Positions 46,482 through 58,600 of a stretch of DNA of 64,000 bases are shown piece after piece. Origin of the DNA: Scytalidium lignicola (lineage: Eukaryota > Ascomycota > Leotiomycetes). Position numbers and translations under genes: made by a program. The number at the start of each line of letters is the position of its first letter. Positions within the stretch are counted from its first letter, which is position 1. The DNA lies in assembly GCA_002812745.2 (NCBI GenBank), contig NCSJ02000038.1, forward strand, positions 62,001 through 126,000. Reading direction: 5' to 3'. A model generated the notes under the pieces. The model made no database searches, was not told the origin of the DNA, and saw only the letters and a list, made by a program, of their open reading frames with translations.

Positions 46482-48019
46482 GTTATGAATGCAAAATTTT
46501 CAAAGATAATATACTAATGAACTTAATTCGACTATTAGAAGCAAGAGGATTTACGAGATTCAAGTTTTGCTTGTATGCGAAACTTATGGGAGTTTTCGGC
46601 GGTAAAGATATTCAGTATCTGACAGTCTTTTGCACATATCCGGGAGAAACGTGTTTTGTGATTACGTAAGTAAACACACAGTTTCTGAGATTCTGTTCCT
46701 TAATATGGGTGTAAAAAAGGAGGGCGTTGTGTGGCTAGCGCCTTCCTAACTTTCTATGGACGTACTATACCGTACTGTATGTAATACGGCCGTTGTACCG
46801 TATAATCCTGCTGTGCCGCCCACGAGAGTGAGAAGAAGCATGGATCTGGCCTGTAACTTATTCATTTTATTCGTCTGATCACAAAACCGATGGTGTGAAG
46901 CTGACAAGGAAATGCTGATAGGAAACATCGTGTAATATGTCCGTATTAGATCAGTTATTTTGAATGTGATAGAGCTGAAAGCCGTTCTTGAGCGACAGGG
47001 GTGCACCCTGGCATCACGCTGCTCTAGCCAGGTCGCAATCTGACCACAGACAGAGTTCAGTCCGGTAATTACCAAGTCGGCGCCGGGGCTTGTTGACGCC
47101 GACCCCGGCAATCGGCGAATCCAACGAGATTGACGTGCATGCCAAGCATGCGCCGGCCAAGGCAGGGGATGCTTGTCGGTACCGGACTACTATGGCATCC
47201 AAGTGTTCCCACCACGCTAACCTAAAGTCCAATAGGCAATTTTACATGAAATGTCGCTATTAATTACCAACGGCGAGTTCGGAATACGTGAAATTTTACG
47301 CGAATGAGCTCGCCAGGAATTGCGGGAGGTTCTACCCGGCAGGTAAAAAGTCCTAGTGTCTTGGGAGATTGGGTATCTAAACTCAGAACTTTTAACTCAG
47401 CCATTTTAGGTCCCAGCTTTGCCTCTTAGAAGATGCGTAAAATATAAGTAAATGTCTTGAGTATCATGGCCTTAGATTACAGTAGGAGCAGGCACAGCAG
47501 GATCTGAGTTTATTTTGAGTTTAAGATCAACAGGCTTTGCCGCGGACATACATGTTTGACGTACACTATCAATATCTTTATCTATCAATTGATTATCGAG
47601 TCCAGGGATTCCATTCCATTCCATTCCATGTACACGTGTTTGATCCTCTGCAGCTGGTCTGATAACGCAAAATAGAATCAGCATTGTGTTAGCTATGGCT
47701 ATCAATTCTAGACTCTGACCGTTAGTCTTACAATCTGTAAGCCACCAAATGAGCCGTGCTCATGTCTTACTGTATGCAGGGTTTGACTTTGCATGGATCC
47801 TCGTTTGAGCCCCGACGCGTCACTCCCCAGGGTCTTTCAGCTTCCTCATCATGCTTAGAAAAGTGAAATGCTTTCTAGACCTTCAGTAATGCAGTAAGCA
47901 ACGGCAGAATGATTTCCGTCTAGGAGAGTAGTGCTCAGTCAAGAGCTCTAGACGTTCTGTGTACCTCACTGTTATTAGGAAACAACTTTGTAGCGCTTTC
48001 CTTGCGCAGGACGGACACG
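46482..48019. promoter_or_regulatory. Divergent promoter region, small protein and second glycosyltransferase
   Basis: About 1.5 kb between divergent genes, with no supported gene. A GGAATGGAATGGAATGG run on the minus strand is seen near 47610-47628. Confidence 0.35.
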
Positions 48020-49730
48020 ATGGCCATCTCTACTGCAGAAGTCACTCCCCCGCGGAGAATACTAGCCGTTGTAACTGTTGGACGGCTTACTCATGCAGGT
48101 AAACAGCAGAATAACTCAATGCTCTCTATTCTTGGTGTCTGGACTCCAAGCTGAATTTAGTTCTCTAGTACCGATTCTCGAAATATGTCGAGTTCTCCAC
48201 CGCCGTGGCCACATCATTGAATTTGCCTGTCTTGAAGGCTGCCAGAATATCGCAGATCCTTATCCATTCATTTCTAAAGTCCACATTATAGCCCGGGCTG
48301 TCGATCCAATAGAGGATGCGAGAATACAAAATGCAGTCGATGAGGCCGACATCTCCAGCGCAAATGGCCGAAAAGGCCTCTTAGAATGCCTGATGTTCTT
48401 TGATAGCTTTTGGAAAGAAGCGTTTGATACTCTGGATATTTTAATGGGTTCACCAGAAAGACCAGATTTCATATTGGCCGATCTACTGGATCATTCTTGC
48501 ATAGATATGATGAATAAGTGGCACGTTCCTCTAGCAGTTCATTACCCACAGATGCCATGGATGTTCGTGCCCCAGAAATACATCCCAGGTCTTCCTGGTT
48601 TTCAAAGAAAGCTCATTACGAGCGAAAATGCTTCTCTATGGGACCGAATTCGCGAAGATATGTTTGCACTTAGTCTGCTCTTTTCGATGAGACATTATGG
48701 GAAATGGCGTGCGAAGATGCGAAAAGCGGCTGGGGCGCCGCCATCTCCGTTGATGCGGAAACCAAACTATCTCGTCTTTGTTAATTCTTGCTTTGGTCTT
48801 GAGGTCCCAAAGGATCTACCTCCGCTGATGACCCCAATCGGTCCTATTTTGTCAGAGAACTACGATCCGCTCGGTGATGAACTTTCCTCCTTTCTTTCAT
48901 CACATCATCGAGTCGTCTATATCGCCTTTGGTTCCCATGTCAAACTCTCAGCATGGAGAATAAGGGCAATGATACAAGGAGCTACGTCTGCAATGAGGTC
49001 CAGCGATATAGATGGCGTAGTCTGGGCGATGAAAATAGCCAAGGATGGGATCCAGCAGTTGCATCTCGAGCAAGGTCCTGAACCTGACAGCATTGACTAT
49101 CAAGCAATTCTTACCAACTCCCATTCACAATGGAAATTCATCCCTTGGGCACCGCAACGTGCCATACTGGCCCACACCTCTACTCGACTGTTCATTACAC
49201 ATTGTGGGGCCGCATCTACGAATGAAGCTACATTCCACGGCGTCCCAATGCTTGCACTCCCTATATACGGTGATCAAATAGCCAATTCACGCCGAGCAGC
49301 AGCAGCAGGCGTAGCTCTGACGCTGGACAAAAATGCATTTACGGCCCACGAACTCCTAGAGAAGATGCAATTCATCCTACGTGATGTAGATGATTCTTTT
49401 GCTAGAAATGTTTTAAGGATGAAGAGAATTGTGACTATCACCAGTAAAAGAAAGGAGCTGGCTGCAGATTTGATTGAAGAAGTATTGTATGATCATGAAC
49501 TGAGGTGGGAATGCAGCATACATGATGATGAGTGGAAGGGTAGATCATATATTGAAGGTTTGGAAGAAGGGTTTAATGGTGTTGGAAGAGAGTTGCGGCC
49601 TATGCATTTGCAGACCGCAGACGCACGGATGGGGTGGGTTAAGGGTAATAACTGGGATATATGGTTTGTATATGCTAGCTTTGTTGCGGCACCTTTCCTA
49701 GTTGTTAAATTGTTGAGAAGTTTTTGGTAG
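48020..49730 (+). CDS. UDP-glycosyltransferase with C-terminal membrane anchor
   Basis: Family-1 UGT, clearly different from the other glycosyltransferase of the cluster. The start is ATG 48020 in a first exon of 79 nt that ends VTVGRLTHA; an intron (48099-48168) joins it to VPILEICRVLHRRGH. The catalytic His is in the RLTHA segment. The donor-binding block runs FIPWAPQRAILAHTSTRLFI, then THCGAASTNEATFHGVPM and PIYGDQIANSRR (about 49135-49300), which fits the UGT signature. The last 25 residues (WFVYASFVAAPFLVVKLL) form a membrane segment with a short basic tail, as in ER-bound UGTs. About 545 residues. The acceptor is unknown; membership of the PKS cluster suggests glycosylation of a phenolic product (inference). 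Confidence 0.9.
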
Positions 49731-49959
49731 TTTTATGATGTAGCTTATGATAATCCACAAAGTAGTATATGACTAGAATTGTTGTGTTTGAGAATGAAAG
49801 TCAAGCACTGCTATGGTGATTCAATCAAAAAACTGCCTGCTGCAAATAACTCCGACTATTTCCAATTTTTTCAACAGCTAACGAACGAAAAAAACAAATA
49901 AGAAAAAGAAGGGGAACCTCTACTTCATACTTCATTCAAACCTTAGTGGAATGATGGTT

Positions 49960-50847
49960 TTATTTGCCCAAACCATTTGTGGTTGACGTCAAGTCTATCT
50001 CCGCCTCAGTTGTCACAGAAGCTCGCGGCTGCTTCTTGTTAACACCTAGCAACACAACCGGATCCAAGAAATTGAAGACCGCCAAAGCAATGACTAACAT
50101 AGAGCCGTCCAAAGCAATAAAGTACCTCTCATGAGTAGTCAACTCTCCTCTCCAACCTTGCAACAGAGCAACAGCACGATACACACTCCGAATGTAAATA
50201 GTGATATAAGACACAATCATCGCTCCCAACACCAGTCCCTCCTGCCTCGATATAGGCAAATTTCTCGACTTGACAAGGAAGTACACCACACAAGAGAGGA
50301 AACATGTCATGGTAGCAAGCTGGAATATAATTCCACCAGCAACAATGTGTGTTCCGCCAGTGGTATTCCCTCCGGTATTGAACTGATGGCTCGCGACGCC
50401 GGCACCTGAAGCTTGAATCAACAGGGCGATAACATCACAGGTGCAAAACACCCAGAGATAAAGTTTAGGCTTGAGCAAACTATACTGCTCGTCTCGATCG
50501 CGATGACGAATAAGATAACCAAACACGACGTAGATGGCGGCAGCGACAAAGACGGGTGCGATGACCAACGTTGTGATTTGCATCAAGAAGGCGTGATTAT
50601 TGTAGGGACATTTCGAGTTCCAAGTCCGGCCAGCCCAACCAAGGATTTCAGTAGCCGCAGCAATGGTAAGCAGGTATGATGACCATGTCCTGTATTGGAT
50701 GGACCGAAACAGGTGCCCGATGAGAGTGAGCGCAAAGAGGACACAAAAGGTAATTCCCGCTGCGCGAGAGGGGATGTAGCCGTAAGAGGTCGCAAGGCCG
50801 GGGATAATGGCATGGCAGCCTTCGAGGAGACTGTTATCGATGGGCAT
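49960..50847 (-). CDS. RTA1-like integral membrane protein
   Basis: Single-exon gene, 295 residues, ATG 50847 to stop 49960-49962. It shows seven hydrophobic segments in the spacing of the fungal RTA1/RTM1 family: AAGITFCVLFALTLIGHLF, SYLLTIAAATEILGW, TTLVIAPVFVAAAIYVVFGY, LYLWVFCTCDVIALLIQASG, HIVAGGIIFQLATMTCFL, LVLGAMIVSYITIYIRSVYR and FIALDGSMLVIALAVFNFL. The block SVYRAVALLQGWRGEL...ERYFIALDG is typical. Members have been linked to resistance to 7-aminocholesterol and to lipid translocation, but the biochemical role is poorly known. It is divergent from the non-reducing PKS, so a role in self-protection or membrane response is possible (inference). Confidence 0.9.
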   Translation of the reverse strand: MPIDNSLLEGCHAIIPGLATSYGYIPSRAAGITFCVLFALTLIGHLFRSIQYRTWSSYLLTIAAATEILGWAGRTWNSKCPYNNHAFLMQITTLVIAPVFVAAAIYVVFGYLIRHRDRDEQYSLLKPKLYLWVFCTCDVIALLIQASGAGVASHQFNTGGNTTGGTHIVAGGIIFQLATMTCFLSCVVYFLVKSRNLPISRQEGLVLGAMIVSYITIYIRSVYRAVALLQGWRGELTTHERYFIALDGSMLVIALAVFNFLDPVVLLGVNKKQPRASVTTEAEIDLTSTTNGLGK

Positions 50848-52691
50848 GTTTTATTTGTGATGTTTGGATGGTGGTGATAATATTTTGGTGGAAGAGGAAG
50901 GTCGAGGTAAAAGGAGAAGGAGAGAGAGAAAGACGCGTCAGACAAAAAATCGCATATGTTGTGCCACAACCAAGATTGAGCAAATATGCTTGGCAAAGTT
51001 GGAAGTATTGAAAGAAAGATAAGGGGGTAGTAGTTTGTGGTTTGTCTCAATAAGGTTGCAAAGGAGTGCAAGTCCTCTGGTTTGCTTCCAAGACATGGGA
51101 CCCAAGATGTCACGTTCGGATGGTAAATAATAGGAACGAAGGTGAAGAGGCATGAAAGGGAGTGCAAGAAGCGTTGCATCGGATAGGGTTGTTTTGGCTA
51201 AACGGCATGGAAGAGGGCGGGATTGACAACCAACAACCAACACTCTGGGTATCAAAGGGGGTAGTAGTGTGCCAGAACGTCCGCAAATGCATACAGATCA
51301 TCACTGCCTCGACTTATAATGCAGATCTACCCTAATGTAGGACAATATCCAAACAGTCAAAGTGATTTATTAATTACTCTCACCTTCAAAATGGATGGGT
51401 ATCCCCATGTAGGTGAAGGATGGGGGGTTGTTTCCCGTGGTCGCAGCACTGGACGCTGCTCCTCGCCTTCTGGAATATGCTCCGAGAATACGCAGATGTG
51501 CAACCCTAACCCTAGTTAAGCCGAGCTTTTACTTGGTTCTCCCTGGCACACCATATAGAGTAAATGATATTGATCCGTGTGGTCAATGGTACAAAAAGCA
51601 TCAGAATACCACACGGCAGATCAGAGCACAGCAAGCGTACACGCACGGGCAGGGCACAGACCAGGGCAAAGGTTCGGAAGCACCCCTGCGCTAATTCGGG
51701 CGCCAATGCTAGTGCCGTATGCTGTGGCATTGCTCGATGCACACCTCTCCCTAGTCATACCCCCTGTTCCCAGCAGATAACAGGGGTATGGTGTACTGGT
51801 CTGTGATGAGCGTAAAATACCGGTAATACGTGAAATATATCTGAACATCCGCCAGCATCCGCCACATTCCTCCTTCCAAGCTGGTTTACGTGATAGACAA
51901 AGTAGCTACATTCGCTGAGGGGGAAAACGTGTTATTTACAGAATTATCGCTATCAATAGACAAGCCAAGTGCTGCAGGGGAGCTTAGTACCATTCTTGGC
52001 TTAAGGCATCAGAGTTCTATCATTACCAATTACCCCCAAACATCAGAGATTGCACCACCATATCAGAATTTGTGGCGTTTGATACGCTCAAGTTTACTCG
52101 CTGGAGCTCTTGAGGATCTTTTACTCAAATGTTGGTCAGTGATTCCCATGCTCCACCAATTTCATGGGTCGATTGGTTGAATACACTTCAGCCGTAGGAC
52201 TGAACGTAAGTCGACGATTCACATCATGAGTTTGTTACCAGCAGGGTCGATTATGTGATTTCCACAGCTCCCACCTGCCGCTTTAGAACAGGAGGTAAGC
52301 CGCCGTGGCCTATTCCGTGTTACTACCCTTCTTCAAGTGGAGAACCAAGCTTACTCTAATTTTTGGCTGTGCCGGGGTTTCTGCAAAAGTGTTGTTGTAG
52401 TTTCTTGGTGAGCCCGTATTTAAACGCTACCATATGAGTGATCTATGATCTATCCTTATCATTACAAATTCTTGATTGATACCCCCCAATTACTAGCAAA
52501 TATCCTTTATACCTGCTCTCGCTCATTTATTTATCTTTACCTAAAGCTAATTGTCCTCTTTTCCATCTCTCATTATCCTCCATCTCTACCCCCCTTCATG
52601 CCACCTGCTTTTCTCTATCCACTCCTTCACCTCTCTTCTTTCCTAATCCTCAAACTGTATTTACTACGCTCATCCTGTTTAAGTAATCAAG
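50848..52691. promoter_or_regulatory. Divergent promoter region, RTA1-like gene and non-reducing PKS
   Basis: About 1.8 kb. No gene is supported, although several short frames are open. The last 250 bases before 52692 are pyrimidine-rich (CT runs), as is common in leaders of strongly expressed fungal genes. Confidence 0.4.
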
Positions 52692-55600
52692 ATGTACAGA
52701 CAGGGTGTGTTGTTGTTCGGTGATCAAACTACTGAGACACTAGCTTCTATCAAAAATCTAAATCGTCAATCCAAGAAATCTCCAAGTCTTGGAAGATTTC
52801 TACGAGAAGCTGCAGACTTGATCCAAGTCCAGTCATCAAAACTCGGAATTGCTGAACGGCAACGGTTCTTTGCTTTTGAAACACTACTTGACCTTGCTGA
52901 GCATGCAGCAAGTGTCAGTCATGATGATTTACTAACCACCGTACTCTCATATGTATCACGCTTTGGTGAACTTATAATGTAAGTGACTTCAGCCTGCATC
53001 TCGAAAATGTTACTAACAGCTTTAGCCACATTGAAAATAACCCCAGTCTCTTGGGGTCTACATCATCACCAGTGCGGATAATCGGTCTCTGTACCGGTCT
53101 TTTACCAGCTGCTGCTCTGGCAGCGGCAAGAGATCTCCATGACTTAATTAAATTGGGGATTGAGATCCTAGCTGTTCTCTTCCGCCTCTCCCTAGAAATT
53201 ACTCGTCGTTCTAGACAAATTGAAGAGGCACCTGGATGCTGGGGCTTTGTTGTCACAGGCACTTCCGCTCAAGATCAGCAAAATATCATCGATGAGTTTC
53301 ACAAAAGCCAGGTAAAATAATCAGCTCAATTGGGGGTGATTCTAGAAACTAATTATAAAAGAATATTGCTACACATAGGCACGCATACATTAGCGTCATA
53401 TCGCAGAGCTGGACCACAATGTGTGGCCCGCCATCAGTCCTGGAGAATCTCTTCTCTCATTCTCCAGCGCTCGGATTAGCACCCAAACTCAGGCTTCCTG
53501 TCGGTGCAGCCGTCCATGCTCCTCATTTACTAAGGCCAGATTTTGATAGAATCATTGGTCCATCATCCATATTTGACACTCTCGTCTCCTCAAAAACTCA
53601 GATCATGTCTACAAGTAGCTGCAAACCATTTGTGGCCGAAAACTTGCGAATGCTTCTCAAGCAGATGCTCGAAGATATCTCACAGAATACTCTACAACTC
53701 ACCAGTACTGTTCAAGCAACAGCCTTGAGTCTCACGTCTAAAGGGCAGGTCAAGATGACAGTATGTGGACCAACTAGTCATATGAGCCTAGTTGTTCGTG
53801 GCTTTGAATCCCATGGAATTAAAGTCGAATTAGACGAGTTAGCAGAGATTCGAACGAATCGTCCCAGTTTACGAGAAGGTTCCAGTGCTGTGGCAATTGT
53901 GGGGATGTCTGGGAGATTTCCCGGTGCTGAAGGCATCCATCAGTTCTGGGATATAATCCAGAGCGGAAAGGAGCTCCACGAGAAAGTGAGTGTTCTGTTA
54001 ATGCAGGCTCCTTCCATATTGTTTAACAGCCTGAAACTAGGTTCCTAAAAGCCGATTCGATCTCGACAAATATTACGATCCTACTGGTGCTGCCAAAAAC
54101 TCCATCTTGGCAGAATATGGTTGTTTCTTAGCTAACCCTGGACACTTTGATGCTCGTCTGTTCAGTGTGTCACCACGTGAAGCAGCTCAAATGGATCCCA
54201 TGCAACGTCTCCTACTCATGTCCAGTTATGAAGCCCTGGAGATGGCAGGATACACTCCACATGGCACCTTATCAACTGACAGCAAACGAATTGCCACTTA
54301 CTTTGGACAAGCAGCAGATGATCAGAAAGAAATCAATCACAGCGAGGGGATTGACATGTATTATGTCCCAGGACTAGCTCGAGCATTCGGTCCCGGTCGC
54401 CTTAACCACTATTTCAAATGGGAAGGCGCATCTTTCAGCTTAGATTCTGCCTGTGCGTCGAGTTCTTCGGCCGTTCTACTAGCTTGCCGTGCACTCATTG
54501 CAAGAGACTGTGACACTGCGTTGGCTGGTGGCGGGTCTATCCTGAACACACCCCATGCATACTCTGGTCTTAGCAGAGGTGGGTTCCTTTCCACCACAGG
54601 AAGTTGCAAGACCTTCCGCAACGATGCCGATGGCTATTGTCGCGGTGAAGGAGTCGGCGTTATTGTATTGAAGCGCCTTGAGGACGCTCTTGCAGACAAT
54701 GACAATATTCATGCTGTGATAAAGGCAACTGCGAGGAACTACTCCGCAGAAGCAACCTCCATCACACATCCACATGCAGAAACTCAAGAGCGCTTGTATA
54801 AGCAAGTTTTGCAACAAGGTGCTATAGATCCCCATGAGGTATCCTATGTGGAAATGCATGGCACTGCAACGCAGGCTGGTGACGTCTGTGAAATGAATTC
54901 TGTAACCAACGCCTTTGCCAAAGATCGGCCAAAGGAGAATCCATTATATGTTGGTGCTGTCAAAGCTAATATTGGACATGGAGAAGCATCAGCAGGTGTT
55001 GCTGCGATAATCAAAACGGTTATGATGCTACGAGAGGGCATGATTCCACCACAGCCTGGGGTTGTAGACCATCCTCTAAACAAACAATTCCCACCGTTGA
55101 ATAAACTTAACGTCCAGATTCCGGATAGAAACCGTCTTTTCAAGACAACTAATAGCGATGGGAAAAGAAAAATGATTATCAACAACTTCGATGCAGCCGT
55201 AAGTAACCTACTCCATACCCTTATTCAATAAATACTAATTCAAAAAGGGTGGCAATACAAGTATTCTTATCGAAGACGCTCCTACAAAGATAGAGAAAGA
55301 AGATGACCCACGAACCTACCAGGTTGTGACTTGTTCGGCACGAACCTTGTACTCATTTAAGGAGAACAAGAAACGATTGCTGGACTATCTTACTTCTGAG
55401 CCTGAAATCACTCTCGGTGATCTAGCCTACACTACTACCGCCCGTCGAATGCATGATATATACAAAGTAGCGTTTCCTGCATCGTCAGTAGAAGATATTA
55501 TTCGGCTCCTGAAATCAGATCTGGCAAATGCGGCCAATCCCAAGCGACCAAGTGCTGAGGTCCCTGTAGTCTTTACATTTACTGGACAAGGTTCTCAATA

Positions 55601-58600
55601 CGCAGGAATGGGCAAGGAGCTATTTCATACATGTCCAAGATTTAGAGACCGAATTTTGAGGTTACAGACCTTGTGTGACTGGTTGGGCTTCCCCTCCTTC
55701 CTTGACATCGTCGTGAATAACGAGATGAGCATGAAACGGAAAAAGCCAGTACAGGTCCAACTAGCCATTGTTTGTCTCGAAATTGCTTTAGCCGAACTGT
55801 GGCAGTCTTGGGGAATCCATCCAGATCTTGTAATTGGACATAGTCTTGGAGAGTATGCTGCTCTATGCGTAGCTGGTGTACTCTCTGTCACAGATGCCTT
55901 GTTTCTTGTCGGACAACGGGCAATATTATTATCTAAGAAATGTACGCCAGGTACTTACGCAATGCTGTCTGTTGTCTCTGATCCTGAAGCTCTTCAAGAA
56001 TTACTGGGCAACAATGAATTCTCAGGTTGTGAGATCTCTTGCAAAAACACCCAGACTTCGACTGTCGTGAGTGGGAAAGTTGAAGTTTTGAAGAATTTGA
56101 ACACACATCTTCAGGCAAGGGAAATCAAAACAACATTCTTGGAAGTTCCTTTTGGATTCCATTCCTCCCAGTTGGATCCCACCTTATTAGACCTAGAACA
56201 GATTGCAGAGAAAGTTCATTTTGCAAAACCTACCATTCCGGTCGCCTCTACTTTAAAAGGTACTATCGTAGCTGATGAAGGCATCTTCAATGCAGATTAT
56301 CTAGTCCAGCAGGCTAGGCAGCCTGTGAACTTTATCAAGGCTCTTCAATCAGTTAAAGATGCTAAATTTGGAACGGATGATACTTTGTGGATCGAAGTTG
56401 GTCCAAATCCAGTATGTAATGGAATGGTGCGGACGAATCTTGAGGTCCCTCCAACAAGGTTACTGTCTACACTTAAATCTGGGGAAGACAGTTGGAAATT
56501 GATCTCAAAGTCGATTTCTGCGGCTTACACATCTGGGAAGTCAGTGAATTGGCCAGAATTCCATAAGGACTATCTCAAGTGTCTCAGTCTTCTAGAGCTT
56601 CCGACCTACGCATTTGATGTGAAGGACTATTGGTCTACTTATAAGGAGACCGTGGCAGTGACTGCAGGTCAGGCAGTATCTCCCGGCCCAGTCGGAGTAT
56701 CAGTACCGGGATTTCCAACAACAAGTCTGCAACAAGTAGAAAGAGAGTCCGTCTCTGATACAGAGATCTCCGTAGTTTTCTTATCAAGAACCGCGGAACC
56801 ACAGATGTATGCTGCAATCACTGGGCATGTTATCAACGGTACTCCAATCTGTCCCAGCAGTCTATTCGCCGACATGGCTCTCACCGCAGCAAATTATGTC
56901 AGGCACAAAGCCAAGCTAGGGCTAAAAGTCCCAGATATGTCTCTTGAAGCTCTCAATATTACCCATCCCCTCGTAGTACCAGCCCTCAACCCAAAGCAAT
57001 CTATCCAGGTCATTGCAAAATCATCTGCCTCTTCAAATTGGTCTGTTGAGATAACCTTCAAATCTAAAGATGGTTCAATTGAACATGATCACGGCGGATG
57101 CCGAGTTACTTTTGGAAATGGTGAGGACTGGAAGGCTGGATGGGCCAAACACTCGTGGTTCGTGAAAGCAAGAATGGACTCACTCGCCAATTCTGCAAAA
57201 TTGGGCCAGGCACATCAGTTACTTAGGCCAATGGTCTATAAACTGTTCCAACACGTGGTTCATTACAGTGAACCATACCAAGGGCTTGAGGAAGTCTTCC
57301 TGGACAACATTGTTGGAGATAGTGTGGCAAAAATCAAGCTTAAATCTACAAGCGGGGCTAGCACATTTAATTCGAACCCGTATTGGGGTGATTCAATTGT
57401 GCATCTCGCTGGTTTTGTACTCAATGGAAACACTACAACCCCTGAAGATACGGTATATATTTCTGGCGGTTTGGACAGTATGCGAGTTGCAGAAAAGCTC
57501 TCCTCAGAGAAAACTTATTCCTGTTACGTTCGCATGCAACCCGATTCTAAGAAGGGATATTTTATAGGAGATGTCTACATCTTCTACAGGGATGATATTA
57601 TTGCGGTAGCTGCGGGTGTGCTGTTTCAGGAACTGAAGAAGACTATCTTGAATGCAATCATCAACGGTCACTCACCTGCTCCAGTTCAGGTGGTCAAGAG
57701 CCTTCCTCTCTCGAAGCCAAAAGGACATGTAAAACCAACCGTTTCACATGCGACATTAAAGTCCGAAAACCCTCTCTTTTCAAAAATCCTGAAGATCATT
57801 GCAGACGAAGGCCGAATCAGTGTCAACAAACTAATTGATGACGCAACATTCTCAGATCTAGGAATTGATCAAATCAAAGTCATCTCTATAGCATCCAAGA
57901 TCCGAGATTTAACCTCCTTTACCATTCCTACACAGATGCTCTCCGGTGAGGCAACTATTGGAGAACTCGGAAGATATGTCCAAGATGAATTGCACGACAT
58001 TGATGATAGCAGTGCTTCAACAAGCTCGAATGCCTCTACAAAGGAGTCATATTCCACACTAGCTTCCTCGGACAGTGAGGATGAGGCTGATATGGTCGAT
58101 CTCTTCATGCAAACTGTTATTGCTGAGACAGGAGTAGATCCTGATGAAATTGAACCTTCGAGCCTATTTTCAGATCTCGGCGTCGATTCACTCATGAGCA
58201 TCGCAATCATTGATGCCATCAAGAAGCATACGGGCGTAGTACTCCCCGCCAGCTTTTTGAATGATAATCCTACGGTTGCCGATGTCAAGAGAGCACTCGG
58301 AAAGGTTGAAGAACCAGCCAGAATTCCAAGCCCAGTTATGGCTCCACAGTCATCCCCTCCACCTCCAAGAAAATCCAGTCTTAAGGTTTCTCCAGCTCCT
58401 TCAGTTAAGATTGCTGAACCAGTGGTTCAAGACCCACCGGCACCGAAAAAACATGAACCAATTCCCAAACAAAAACCTGCGCCAAAAATCGAGGCAAAAA
58501 TCGAGGTAGCTAGTAACGCAACAGTTGAAAAGATGCCCAAGTATTCGAGTAACGTTGTCCTTCTTCAAGGCCGTCAATCGTCTGGTCTAACACCACTATT

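Noticed and set aside
47472..47705. Possible small secreted protein on the minus strand
   Set aside because: 77 codons with a hydrophobic start but no homology, and it includes a simple GGAAT repeat; insufficient evidence.
51500..51516. Telomere-like AACCCTAACCCTAG
   Set aside because: Only two units, in mid-scaffold context with genes on both sides; expected by chance in 64 kb.
53300..53390. Frameshift in the SAT domain of the non-reducing PKS
   Set aside because: Using the acceptor at 53363 (AAAAG before AATATTGC) restores the frame and the family motif AYISV, so the SAT domain is intact.
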